Source: Distichodus sexfasciatus
Taxonomy: Eukaryota; Chordata; Actinopteri; Characiformes; Distichodontidae
Reading direction: 5' to 3'
Assembly: GCA_032718565.1 (NCBI GenBank)
Contig: JAVGVS010000723.1
Location: forward strand, 1-64,000
DNA: 64,000 nucleotides
Positions 11,810-23,736 of this stretch are shown piece by piece; position 1 is the stretch's first letter; the number at the start of each line of letters is the position of its first letter. The translations under genes were made by a program, and so were the position numbers. The notes under the pieces are model-generated. The model saw only the letters and a list, made by a program, of their open reading frames with translations, did no database searches and was not told the DNA's origin.

Positions 11810-12759
11810 GTATAAATGGCAAATACCAGAAAGTTTCGATTGGTTTTGCTACGTTATGTGGTGCAGAATAAAGCAGTGCTTGTGTGCAATGGCAAGCCGA
11901 ACGGCCCGGCCTGAAATCCAGATGGAGGTGGCTTTGCCAGAGAATTCCAGAGGCCTGATGTACCGGCCGACGGGGAGACAATACCCTCCCTGCCGTGTAA
12001 ATAACACAGGCTGCCTTGCCTCCCACCTCATAAAAATCTGGATGTGTTTAGGCCCCGGACAGCTCTGCGAATGTGAAACGCATGTCTCCCCCCTTCCTCT
12101 TTATTTTTTTCTCTCCTCCTTTTCCTCCTCCTTCTCCCCTTCTCCCGAGACGGGGCATGGCAGCGCAAACGAGTCTGACAGCAGCCATGCCGAAAAAATG
12201 GGTCAGGAGAATGGCATCCAGGAAACGGCAAAACGACAGGACGGGCGAGTCATGGTCAAAAAAACAAAAGAAGAAGAAATCCAGCCCTGGCATCCAGAGT
12301 CATGCCAGTAACCTGAAAGGGCTTTTTAAAAATATATATTTGGTAGCACTGCTGACAAATTGTCGAAAAAAATATTGTAACGTTATCTTTGGCTCGACTC
12401 TGGGAAAGTTTTGGCAAGCAAGATGCACAAAGGCCGGGCGTCACTGTGTGCTGAAGTTCTCTCTCTCTCTCTCTTTCCCTCTTTCCCTCTCCTCCCCTCT
12501 CTGTCACTCAGCGTATGTGCTTGGAATGCCACAAACGAGTTTTAAATCTTTGTGGTATGGCAGAGTGCCACGCTGCCCTCAAAGCGTAGTGCCGTACTTA
12601 TCATAGCAGCATACCGCTCGGAAACGCAGCCGTCTTGGTAATGCAAGTGGATGGCAGGGCTGTTTCATGGCAGAGAAATGAAATTCCAATTCACTGATTC
12701 AAAAATTACAGGGCAGGACATCTAGTCTATAATAATAATCATAATAATAACAATAATGA
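11810..12759. other. No gene supported; unique sequence
   Basis: CpG-containing, GC-balanced sequence with open frames up to 177 codons. These are made largely of CT/AG low-complexity stretches and lack domains or splice partners. Confidence 0.45.
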
Positions 12760-12791
12760 CAAGAAGAAGAAGAAGAAGAAGAAGAAGAAGA
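12760..12791. repeat. (AAG)n microsatellite
   Basis: About ten AAG units. Confidence 0.9.
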
Positions 12792-12852
12792 ATAGTTAAA
12801 TCAAGTGCAATGTTTAAACAAGATAAAGATTAAAAACTGTGTATATATATAT

Positions 12853-12929
12853 AGCAAAAAGTAATTTCTAAGAAAAAAGAGAAAAATATATATATATAGA
12901 TATCTTTTTCTTAGAAATTACTTTTTGCT
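12853..12929. repeat. Perfect 25-bp inverted repeat, 27-nt loop
   Basis: Bases 12,853-12,877 (starting AGCAAAAAGTAATTTC) are the exact reverse complement of 12,905-12,929. The loop is A/T-rich with TATA repeats. It could be a recently made MITE-like palindrome or a structured RNA precursor. Confidence 0.85.
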
Positions 12930-13590
12930 TGGATTATATATGTATGTGTTTACAACATAAAGAAATATAGTATTTCAGTTGAGAAAATCGAGCTGACAGA
13001 AGAGATATTGTGAATCTCTAACGTGAGGATTAAGATACAGCAGCTCGACTGAGATCGTCTGTGGTAAAATATGGCGGCAAAGAAGAAGGAGGTTCAGCGG
13101 AAAAAATGCAACACCTGCTCGGAATTATTATGGCTGAGACGTGTAGCGTCGTCGGAGCGCCGGGCCGTCCAGCTGCTCCTCATCCATTCCCGTAATCGCG
13201 GCTCTGCTAGATACATCATTCCCTATTTCACTTTGGACACGTCTTCAACCGTCCCTCGTTCATTTTTCTGACATCCTTTTCTCTTCATCGTTCGGGGTGG
13301 CTTTTTTTCTGCCCCTGTTCATGCCTTCATGAAGCGTGAGGTGCGATTCTGCCCTGCTGGAACCAATGGGCTTTTATAGAAAAGTCATGCCATTTCTCTT
13401 ATACGGCCTTCAATCCGGCTGTCAGGACGATTCAAGAAACCTTATTTTGTAGAAGATCTCAGTAGGTGCTACTTTATATTGCGCTGAACAATTCCTCCTG
13501 TTAGTCCTCCGAGTTTTACAGTAAATGACAGTGTAAATGGCAAGTTAATGTCAGATCAAAGATCCAACTCCTAAGGCTAAATCTAACCAG
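12930..13590. other. No gene supported
   Basis: Unique-looking sequence. The frame opening at 13,071 has 66 codons and no recognisable domain. Confidence 0.4.
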
Positions 13591-13659
13591 TGTTGGAAGT
13601 AGCTAACTACAAGTAGCATCACTGCTAACTTAACTACTTATAACAATAGCTTATCAGCA

Positions 13660-14005
13660 GTGTTGGGCAAGTTGTTTTCAAAATAATGTAATTTGTAATA
13701 TTACAATATTAATGTCTTTAAATTGTAATGCGTTGCATTACTCCTGCTTTACATTTGAGTTACTCGCACCAAAATAATTGTTGAAGCAGGACTTGGCATT
13801 CTAAAATGCTAAAATGTAGTTTACTGCAGTTCATTTCACATCCAGTAGAGGGCGATGTGGCATAGCATAATGACTGTAGCCTACAGTGTGTAGGAAATAG
13901 CTCATTTACAATTACTGAAAATTAGTAATGTCTTACATTACCGCGTTACAGCTTTAAGGAATACATAACTGTAATTACTATTTCCTTACATGTTACTCCT
14001 AATGC
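13660..14005 (+). mobile_element. hAT-like MITE fragment (CAGTGTTGGGCAAG end)
   Basis: It starts with CAGTGTTGGGCAAGTTGTTT, typical of a fish hAT MITE terminus. TAATGTAAT-rich interior sequence and GTAATTACTATTTCCTTACA follow. The matching right terminus is absent. It sits inside a similar GTGTTGGAAGTAGCTA-ended repeat that begins near 13,590. Confidence 0.5.
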
Positions 14006-14006
14006 T

Positions 14007-14696
14007 ACCAAGAGCTACTAAAGCTGTAAAATCGCTCAAAAAGCATCGCTGTGAACATATTTTTGTTCGCTCTTATCGCCCACGTCACTCATGACGTCAT
14101 TCGAACGTTCGATCTTGCTTAAAGGAGCCGCACACTTGTAGCACGTGCAACAGCTAGCTGTGCTGTTGTTGCTGTTGCTCAGCCCGAAAAAGTATATGAG
14201 GTACTAAGGGTTAAGGGTCTTGCTCAGGAACCCAGTGTTGGTAATGCCAGAGGTCAGACTCAGGCGAGTTTTCTACCACTAGGCCACCAACACCCCATTC
14301 GTCCCTTCATCCCACGCCTGTGCTTTCTTGTAACGATCTCTGAAGGTGAACCGTGTCGGATCAAACTAGACAGGGTGCCCTGCGATCGCCGTAATCAGCT
14401 TTTCACGTGTTATTTTACAAAATTACAAAAGTATGGTAGGAACCAATGTTTCCCAGTGTGTTTTCCGGGATCCTCGAACTGCGAAGAATGTCTACGTTCC
14501 ATTTGGTTGCCGGTCGTTTACAGCCGAAATGCGTCATAACGGATTTGCATAAAGTTAAGCAGTCTGCTACCTTTTTTGGTTGCTCTTGTCGCCCACTTTG
14601 ACCCTCGTCGCTTTTGTCGTTCTTATTGCTTTTATCGCTTTTGTTAATAGAAAGTCAATTACTTCCGGCGGTTTTACAGCTTTAGTAGCTCTTGGT
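14007..14696. mobile_element. DNA element with perfect 25-bp terminal inverted repeats
   Basis: Bases 14,007-14,031 (ACCAAGAGCTACTAAAGC...) are exactly complementary to 14,672-14,696. Similarity continues inward (TTATCGCCCACGT versus TGTCGCCCACTTTG). There is no coding capacity. A SINE-like insertion lies within it. Confidence 0.7.
14205..14297 (-). mobile_element. tRNA-like SINE fragment
   Basis: On the minus strand, GTTGGTGGCCTAGTGGTAGA resembles a tRNA head with A-box. It is followed by CTCGCCTGAGTC and a CTGAGCAAGACCCTTAACCC tail typical of fish SINEs. It is nested in the element at 14,007-14,696. Confidence 0.55.
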
Positions 14697-15044
14697 GTGA
14701 ATGTAGCACAACACTGCTTATCAGTAGCTACCGTTTAAAAGCAGTGCAATCTGAGTTTGGTCCCTGGGCAGAGAGACGTGCTTCTAAAGTTGTCCTTCAT
14801 GTCAACCAGTGCAGTGTTTTAACCCATGCTTTTATTGTGACGTATTTCTTTACAGGCAGTAATTCGCAAATTGACAAATGATTATTAGTAGCAATATAGG
14901 TATTATTAGTTATTATTATTATTATTACTTTCAGATGTATATGATCAGAGGCTCTCCTCCATCAGGTTTGGCCTCCATATGGAAAAGCTTGGCAATACTA
15001 GCGTTCAGACTGATGTAGTGTCATTCTGCATTTACGTCAGAGGA

Positions 15045-15210
15045 GGCGTGAGCTACACACACACACATTTACACTGAGCTACACACACCGATACAGTTAC
15101 ACACTCATGGCCACAATGAGATACACCCACACAGTTGCACACACATTCACACCGAGCTATACACACCCATATAGTTACACACATTAACACCGAGCTCCAC
15201 ATAGTTACAC
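15045..15210. repeat. CA-rich minisatellite, units about 40 bp
   Basis: ACACCGAGCTATACACAC, ACACTGAGCTACACACAC and ATAGTTACACAC recur four to five times with variation. Confidence 0.7.
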
Positions 15211-15249
15211 CCATAATAATGATAATAATAATAATAACACATATTTATG

Positions 15250-16480
15250 TGGAAGCCACCTTTAAGGGTGAAAAGTTTTTTTAGAAGGGATAATCGGGGT
15301 CTAATGGTGGCCTGGAGAAGGTTCTCGGTTACGATCGCGGTCATTTTTGGTTACAATTAGATTGATGCTGGGCAATGGAGTAAAGGGCAGAGCAAGCTTA
15401 TTTATGCTGCACATTCAAGAGCACAGTGAACATTCAAGAAGTGAAACGCATTAATTAAAAAAATTCTTAAACTGCAACCACAGACTGTGCTCATTCAAAG
15501 ATTTCCTGTCTGTTCATAAGCAGAACACTGGCAAAAATGCCAGTCATTTATAGTCAACTTTTAAATCTGTTAAACTTATTACTGATTAATTACAGCAAAG
15601 AATCCCCAAAATTAAGCTAAACGAGCATGAAGTCATTCACAGCAAAACTATACTGGTCGCAAATCAATGGACTTTTTTTTTTTTTTACTTGGGTGAAAGA
15701 AGGCAGCCAGATTTGGGAGGAAGAACCCGCAGTGCGCATTGATTACACAACTGAAACCTTTTGTGCTTTTAGTCCAAAACGGGAACCGACTCTGGCATGT
15801 ACATAATACACAGCGAGGGATCTAGAGTCCAGTTGGGGAGCTTTGGAGGCTGATAGCATTCAGCAGCCGTTGCCTCTTTCTATTTCATGCTAGCACCACG
15901 GCGCCTCCGCTATACGCTCCTTTATATTTCTGAGGAGTCAAAGGAGCTCAGCTATTTGTCGTTTCTTTGGCTCTCGGAGTCCGACCTGCGCTAAATTAAA
16001 TCCACGTCTTTGCCGCATTGCCCAGAGTCCGATAAGTAACTCAAAGCCACATGAGGCAGAGGTTTGCCTAACGACGTGTGCGTTTGAATTGCATTAGGGC
16101 TGGGCTAATTAAACCCATTTGCAGGAGCTGTCGTGGCGCTCGCTGCCAAACAGGAAATAAAGGTAACGCTTCAGCTATGCGCTGCAGACCGCGAGGCCTG
16201 CGCGGCCGAACACCCGCTGCTACCTCATTAGCCGTCGATCTGTCATGTGCAGGAATGTAGCCGGGGGAAAGCGAGGGTAGCGTTTTGGCAGGCCAAAGGG
16301 AATAGCCTTGCACAAATTATGATCGCATTAGCTCCTTCTGAGAGGTGTCAACACCGATTGCGAAGTGACGGAAAAGCTTGTGCTCTCACAAAAACCGCGT
16401 AGACTAGCCCGCATATCTTCGTGAACGCTACACCAGACGGGTATTCGCAGCTATCGGTGGTTTCTGATTGGTGTTGAATT
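15250..16480. other. No gene supported; unique, CpG-containing sequence
   Basis: GC-balanced non-repetitive sequence with no coherent coding frame. It looks like the kind of stretch that can hold conserved non-coding elements, but this cannot be shown from one genome. Confidence 0.35.
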
Positions 16481-16489
16481 TGCAGAAGT

Positions 16490-16600
16490 GGTATGTGGTA
16501 TGTTTAGGCCGGTTATATGTAAAGTGCTTTGTGACAATGACTGTTGTTAAGAGCGCTATATGAATAAACTTTGAATTGAATCTGAATTGAATTGATAGGC
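16490..16600 (+). mobile_element. LINE 3' tail
   Basis: AAAGTGCTTTGTGACAATG, AGAGCGCTATATGAATAAA and a TTGAATTGAAT tail form a common fish LINE 3' end. A shorter relative is at 25,205-25,240. Confidence 0.6.
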
Positions 16601-18655
16601 TGTCGTGCGGAGTCGGAGGATGCAGTCCACAAATCTCCAAACCCTTATTGAAACTTTAGTGCAATTAATTTGCTTAAAGAGTATCCTACAGCACAGATAT
16701 TAAGTATTAGTGGATGAAAGAGCTTCAAGGTAGTAGGGATTTTCTCTCTCTAGCTTGTAGTTTAGTTAAAACAGTAGCTTGGCTGTAGCATTTTTAGTAG
16801 CTTCCCCAAACTGCACAAGTCAACAATCTCAACTCTGTTGGACCTTTTTGGCAAACGGTATTACTTTATTTCACAGTTGCATGCATGCTAGCAGCCACGT
16901 GACCACAACACACATTTATTACAGTCGTCGTCTGGCAATTAAATAGTTACACGTCAAATTGCATGCTAAATGGAATCAGGCAAAAAGGGAAAAACAACCG
17001 CTTTGCACTTTGAGCACTCGTCACCTGAACGCTACCGCTAGCAAGAGAACGTTAAGATGCTTTTTTGCCGCTGCGAGATCTAGGCGAGGAAACGCTGGAA
17101 GGTTATACGGCAGAGCGCTCGCAAGCGCCGTAACCCAATTACTCTGCATAGCGGCGGCGGCGACGTACACAAGAGCTCGTTGAAAGAGGGTGCTGAGAAG
17201 AAGCCCTTGCTGTAATATTGATGCGCTGTGTGTGCCTCGTTAGCAATCATAGGCTGAGCATGCCTTTAGAGAGCTCATTAAGGGAGTTTCACTAGGCAGC
17301 ATAATTAGGGTCTTGTTCACTTGAAGGCCTGCATTCTCATTAAAAAAAAAAAAAAAACTCCAGCTTTACCGCGCGCCGCCACCGCACAGACGGGTTTAAC
17401 AGGGAGGTTTGACGTGCGCGAGATTAAAATCTGCTGGGGCCGAATTCGCTATAGTTCAGCCACTGGGAGGATCGAGGTTCCAGGGAAGGCTACGACGGAG
17501 AGGAATTCCTTAGTGTTAAACGTCGTTCATGAGACTTCATCAAACATTGGCCAGCATAAAATCAACTACAAGCAGCAAATGACTCCCACAAATCATCTTA
17601 AAATCTGTGCAGGTCTGTGCTTCCTTTTTCAAGTAAGACAGTCGGTCCTGCAGGAGAACGGTTTACACCCTCCTATAAAATGTATACAGTCCATCAGCAG
17701 AGGCCTCAACTGCATTTACAGTCCATTCCCCTGTGGATTCTGCGCCTGATTATATGAAACACGGGCAACCACTTGTTTTCATGCCTGTGACATCGAGTGG
17801 ACAGCTGCCAGCCGCTCGGTAAGACCGCGAACATTCGAGCCAAGCGCGAGGCCCGCCGAGCCGACATCACATTTTCCACCGAGAGACTGCTCCGTTTGTT
17901 AAAGCTGAACTGCACATGACTCGCTTTTCTATAACCAACCTGTCATGCCGCGAAACTAAATATCATGTAAAAGGGCCTAGGAACATTGTTCTCATTCACG
18001 AAAACACGCCTGCACGCATGACATGCCTGACCGCTCGACTGCAGCCGGGGCCTGGCCGTGCCTGTTGTTAGGGTTAATTAAATATCTGGAAATATCTACC
18101 CAAATTGGCAGTGCCAAGTTTGTGTCACCTCAGGTATGTCTCCATTTAAAGCGACTTCCGCTCTCAAGGCCGCTGGCACCGAGTCAGAACGCTCTCAGTC
18201 ACTGAGTAATCCCACTGACAGGACCACAGATGTACTAATGAGAGCTGACAGGAGAAACACACAACGCTCATCGACATGGGGAATCGATGCATTTACTACC
18301 CGTCGCCCCAACCCCGTCCTGCGTAAGTGTTTTAATGTTTATCGCAAACGTACGTGCTCCGAAAATCCTCGCAGGGCTACTAAGCACTGGGCGCTGGCTT
18401 TTAGAGTGTGAAGATTGCAAGAAGATTAACTCAAAGTGCTGCCCATTTTTTAAAATCTTGTCTTAGATTATCTGTCTGGCCAGATGCTTGTGCACATGTC
18501 CAGAAAGCCTTTGGGGAAAGTTCCAGGTACCAAAACAAAAGCAGTAACAAGAATTAGCTGCTTCCAAAAGCAAATTTAAGAGATATAACCCTGTTTCTTT
18601 GCTCTTTACATTTACAGACTCACATTCCCTAATTATATAGACAGTCTGTAGGCAG
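16601..18655. other. No gene supported; unique sequence
   Basis: The longest open frame (142 codons from 17,321) starts in an A-rich run and has no domain. The sequence is non-repetitive and rich in CpG compared with its flanks. Confidence 0.35.
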
Positions 18656-18658
18656 TTT

Positions 18659-18780
18659 GGGGTTAAGGGTCTAGATCAGGGGCTAATGCTGGTTGTAAGA
18701 TTCTCCAGGGGATTCAAACCCACAACGTTATGGTCACCAAAACGAGGTATCTGCACCAACACTATCCCCACTTCCAGTCT
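18659..18780 (-). mobile_element. tRNA-like SINE fragment
   Basis: GGATTCAAACCCACAACG is the complement of a B-box. Together with GGGTTAAGGGTCTAGATCAG upstream it matches the layout of the fragment at 14,205-14,297. Confidence 0.5.
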
Positions 18781-18949
18781 CTAGGACCGTTTGTGAAATG
18801 ATGAGGTTACTTTCAATAATCGGGGGAGAAAATGGCAACAAAATGTAGAAAATTGAATTTGAAGTGAATGTTGAAGTAAATCATGAATAATATTTCATGA
18901 TTGAAACTGTAAAAAAAAGTTCTGCTGCTAAAATATTTTCATATATTAT

Positions 18950-19415
18950 GGGAACACTTTGCACATACTAATAACTGCATTTCTGTGAAACATTTGCACA
19001 TTCCATTATTTGCACATACTAGTGATTATTATTCCATGAAACAATATTTGCACGTCTATTGGACGTTATTGGACGCTGCCTGTTTACAATTCTCATATTT
19101 AACTGCCGCAGATCATATGCACATCCAATGCAAAAAGAAATTTCAGAACCAAAATTGTAGTTGAATTATGCGTGTAACTATTGCAGTCTCTTTTTCCTAC
19201 CTGTAGTTTAAAGTTTTTTATACTTTATAGTCGGTGTGTGTGTGTGTGTGTGTGTATTGCTATTCTGTGTGACATTGCTTTTATATACAGTATTTTTATA
19301 TAATTTTACTCATGTGCCTTATCTGTTCAAACTGTAGAACCTGGAGCCACGTCGTCTCGTCTTTCTCTGTGCGTGTACATAGTTGAGACGACAGTGACTT
19401 CGACTTTGACTTTTT
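18950..19415 (+). mobile_element. 3' end of L2-type LINE
   Basis: TTTGCACAT repeats are followed by a (GT)n tract at 19,233-19,255, GGAGCCACGTCGTCTCGTCT, GTGTACATAGTTGAGACGA and CTTCGACTTTGAC. It is the same family tail as at 5,430-5,678. Confidence 0.65.
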
Positions 19416-19809
19416 GTTGTCACAAAAACCCTCATTTCTTCATATTTCCCTTCTTGTGTTTATTTAATGCAGTCTTGATAGAGCGTATTTATGTTTCAAT
19501 AATTCAGTGTACTTACATCATAACTCAAAATTATGGGTTATCTCATAAATGTCTTAAATGTATCAAACATACATGTCAATCTCATCTATCTCATATCCTT
19601 TGACATGTTCACTGCTGTAAGCGGCAAAAAGCCAACAGAGCATAAAATCATCATTTCAACATGAATGTGTTACATGTACAATTATTGTTTTCAATCAAAA
19701 CGTATGTGTAAATCAAAATCTAAAAGATAGGTATTTGTGCCTCTTGAAACAGATAAAAGGTTACTAGAGGATGAGCATATACATGTTTTCCCCTCTTTCT
19801 CCCTCTCAT

Positions 19810-19880
19810 GTAGACCTGACAACCCAGTATGTCTCTCTGCATAAGAGCATCTACTAAATGCTGTAAATGTAATGGAAATG
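19810..19880 (+). mobile_element. Fish LINE/SINE 3' tail
   Basis: GCATAAGAGCATCTACTAAA followed by TGCTGTAAATGTAATGGAA is a common 3' tail in fish retroposons. Confidence 0.55.
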
Positions 19881-19889
19881 ATAAAGATT

Positions 19890-21635
19890 CATGCTGAAAC
19901 TAGAGATTAAAAAATTATAGTAAAATGTTAAAAAAATATATTTAATTCTTCATTTATATTAATTACAAAGATGCAAGAGTCCAAAACACTTACGCAAATA
20001 GTTAAGGCAGCAATGGCATTTAATGTGCACCAGTAGATTGAACTAGCATCTTTATACAAGATTTAAACGGCGTTTTTCGTAGGTAGACATGAATTAAACT
20101 TGTTATTGATTTTTATTCTTTCTACGTATATTAAATTCCATTCCCACAGACCATTGTCATCGCGAGGTTATTAAATTTATCATCTGACAATGCCCCTGGG
20201 TGAGTCAGTTGACTGATTTGCTCAACTGAAGTTGCATTGGACATGTTTGATTTAAAGCGAGTATTTGACCCTCTGGCACATCCGATCTGTGCAGGTGTTG
20301 CAAACCCTCCTTCTTTTTGCGATGAAGATGTTTTACGCCTTGCATATAACAATTCCATTTGCATTCTCCACTATAATGTGTTTATTTAAACAATAAATAC
20401 ATTTGGGAGAGGAGAGCAAATTCATTGTTCAGTTGGCACCCTACTCCACAGCTGCCGCATTCATAAAGTGAAAGTGAGAAACACAGATACTGCATTGTGG
20501 AGGCCTTTTACGGCGGTAATAATCCCTTCCGTTTTTCTCTCCCTGGTGCAGCGCAGCTTGTATTTGCACACAAAAAAACAGGCTCCAACAGGCATAATTG
20601 TATTATGTATCAAGAAGGCTCAGTCACACGAGACATCACAGCGTTCATTTACATGCAGACATGTGGAGCGCCGGCTCTAAATCCAATTCTCTATACGTTT
20701 TTCAGTGTGCCGCATTGAACCCAGCAGCCTCCTCCTGCCTGTGATCGCGACTTATCTCAACACACAATTCATCAGAATATTACACAGCCCCCGCAGTGAG
20801 ACATGGACCAGTACCGACGTGTTTCAGAGCACCGAGCAATATATTCCAGCCGTTCGAGTTAGTAACCGAGGCCTGGACGCCTCCGTTTTTTGGTGTTTCT
20901 ACCTGATGAGATGCTGGCGCTGATGAATGCAGCAAATTTTATGATGTTACGGTCTCATGTACACCGAATTAAGCAGCATGCAGTGTTCTTGTTTTTTTTT
21001 TCCTTCTTCCACATCGTAATTTATCCCTTTTAGTAAAGCTGAAAAAGCAAGAGCATGGCAGCCTGCATGGAAAGTTTGTTTATTATAGTCATAAAATTAA
21101 ATCGAATCATCCAGGCTGACAGTGTATAACTGAGAATAACTCAATTTCACTTTTTCTTATCTCTCAAAGGGCACCGGTGGGTCAGCCACATCGTTCCAGC
21201 AAATTATCGGCCTATTTTATTGCATTATAACCCTAAAAATCAGGTTTGCTAGACATCATAAACTCGGGATGGTTCCACAATGTGTCTCTGACCTTAACAA
21301 TCACAATTTCACCTTCATTATGTTTTCTTTAACCTCATTGTCTGTACTCACGATGAAAGGAGACTTTCTAAACACACACTGAATTAACTGCACTGTTAAA
21401 ATCTATACCTTTACAGTATTTATGGGACTCAATTATCCAAAGTGACTTTCAATTAGCTAATTAGAGGGACAGTCTCCCTGGAGCGTCTTGGTGCTCATTG
21501 GTGGTCGATTGACCAATTTCCACAATTCTTTTACTGCTGCGTTCAGAATTAAATTTACAAATGAATTAAATGTAATTATTATATCACCCACCAAACCTTA
21601 AATGTGTAGCTACACTATCTTGCCAAATGGCAATA
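19890..21635. other. No gene supported; unique sequence
   Basis: Short frames only. The 20,400-20,950 part is GC-balanced and non-repetitive and could be conserved non-coding DNA. Confidence 0.35.
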
Positions 21636-21637
21636 TC

Positions 21638-21850
21638 AAGTCAAAGTCAAAGTAAACTTTGTCATCTCTACTATGTACGAGAGACAAGACGACGTGGCTC
21701 CAGTTTCTAAAGTACGAACAAATAAATCACATGAAGTTTAAAAAAAAAACATAAATACAAATAAGTCCTAACGCTCTTAGTGCACTGTTTGAGGTTTCAC
21801 TAGAAGCTAGAAGACTGATTGTGTTGAACTGAAAATGAACTGTATCGTCC
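21638..21850 (-). mobile_element. 3' end of L2-type LINE, reversed
   Basis: AAGTCAAAGTCAAAGTAAAC, GTCATCTCTACTATGTACGA and GACGACGTGGCTCCAG are the reverse complement of the tail at 5,430-5,678. Confidence 0.65.
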
Positions 21851-21859
21851 CGTCACACC

Positions 21860-23699
21860 TGCTGAAATTGGGACATTCTTAATTTTCTTAAACTGGAGAA
21901 AATCAGACTGCTATTAACTGACTGCTCTAGTAAATTTGGGGAAATATGGGGTCCGTTGATTCAATTTGTTAGGAGGACAGACCTCCAACCCCTCCCCGAC
22001 TCAAGCAATTGAGACAGCTTGGAGAGATGGCAATGGTGTTCTAGGTATGCGGTGGGTCTGATTATGGATGTCTGTAACGACACTGGCGTTTGGTGTTTCA
22101 ATACAAAACATCTTTCCCTAACATAGTTGTTGTTGAAGTAGTTTAATTTAGATCAGGAATTCATTAAAGTACTAAATACTAATCCAAAAAAACTTGTTAA
22201 AACTTGTTAATAAATCTGCAAAGGGTTTTAAATGAGAATAAAGCCAATCTGGATGACACTAACCCCTTTTTTAAGGTTGCTACTGTGAGGTAGGTCATGA
22301 AAACGGAACAGTTACGAGTTATTTACAATCCACTGATCTTTTTATTTATAGTGATGTGTGCAGACCTCATATTTGTGTCCGCAATCTAACAGTTTACCAT
22401 TTGAGGAAGGTAACATGCAAGTTCCTCAATTCAAAGTCCTAACCAGAGTTTTGTTCTCACCTGTTAAAATCCACTTCAGGCTGAGATTGGTTCACTTGAT
22501 TTTCACTCCTCTGAAATGCACACCTCTGTCTCATATGCTGTGATGTTATTTCATGCGTTCCTTTTCAATACCAGAAGGAAAGACAAAAGCTGAAAAGAAA
22601 ATAGAATAAACCCGTTGTATTTTTACAATGTACCGTGTATTTTTAAATAGCGTAAAATCACATACTAATATTGCATTCATTCACAGCCAAGTCATATGTA
22701 TTACTGAGCATAAATAAATAAATCTGTGTTTTCCAAGGCCCTTTAAGAGAAACCTGTACAGTTCTCTTCCAGCGCGTAATGTTCTGTCGATTGAAGGATG
22801 TCACATCTACCAATATTCCCTTTTCCCCTATAATATATCTCAATCCACACACTGTCGTATTGAAATATGTGTCATAATAATGGAACATTATTATGTTGCC
22901 GCTGTGACTTGTTGATTGATTTCTTCATATGCGGCTTTATTTAGTCTGAGAGGAAAGTTCTGCAGGTCTTAGTGTGCAATCGACTGAACTCAAGGCTTCC
23001 ATAAGTGTTTCAACTGATGTAAAATGTGATTAAAGGCTCTAAAAAATTCTCACCGGCCAGCTCCAAAATCCTACGCCTTATCAATTAATTGTAGATCCTT
23101 TTTATGTAAGCCACATGTGGCTGTCTCCACACATTACCGAAAGCTTATAGATGCACTTTTCAGATGTTCTACACATGCCCCTTGTGCTGGGTGCATTCCA
23201 AGGTGCATTTCATCACTCTCGTATCATATCATTTAGGGCAAGGAAGTGCCGCTTTACTCCCCTTCTCTGAGTCTGCATTTAAAATGGGATATTTATGTTC
23301 CAAAGAAATGAAGAACAGACTGTTGGTTTTGCTCCCTGGGGACCAAAAGTCTTTCCCAGAAGAAAGTTCTGCATTCAGCGGATGCCAGCAATTTACATAA
23401 ACACATGAATAATTCTGGGCTTTTTTTTTTTTTTTTTTTAGAAAGGCGGGGGGGGCTTCTTTTTTTAACACAAAGCTCTGGCTGTGGACTGATAGAGCAG
23501 GTTGCACATAGGTAATAAGTGTGAAGGGAGTCTGTATTTCTCTCCTTCTCTGCATCTCCTCCTCGTGTGAAACATTCATACGCCAATCGCCATGTTACTT
23601 TTGATTGTCGGTGATGAATAAATTGCTATGGCCACGGCTGGTTTAAGGGAAGGCTGGGCCTTCTGGAATTGACTATGAAATTGCATGGGTCTTTCTTCT

Positions 23700-23736
<37 letters not shown>

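Noticed and set aside
12073..12606. 177-codon plus-strand open frame
   Set aside because: Largely a translation of CT-rich and AAG-rich runs. No domain, no splice partner, and overlapped by open frames on both strands.
17321..17749. 142-codon plus-strand frame
   Set aside because: Starts in an A-run, has no domain and no flanking splice signals in support.
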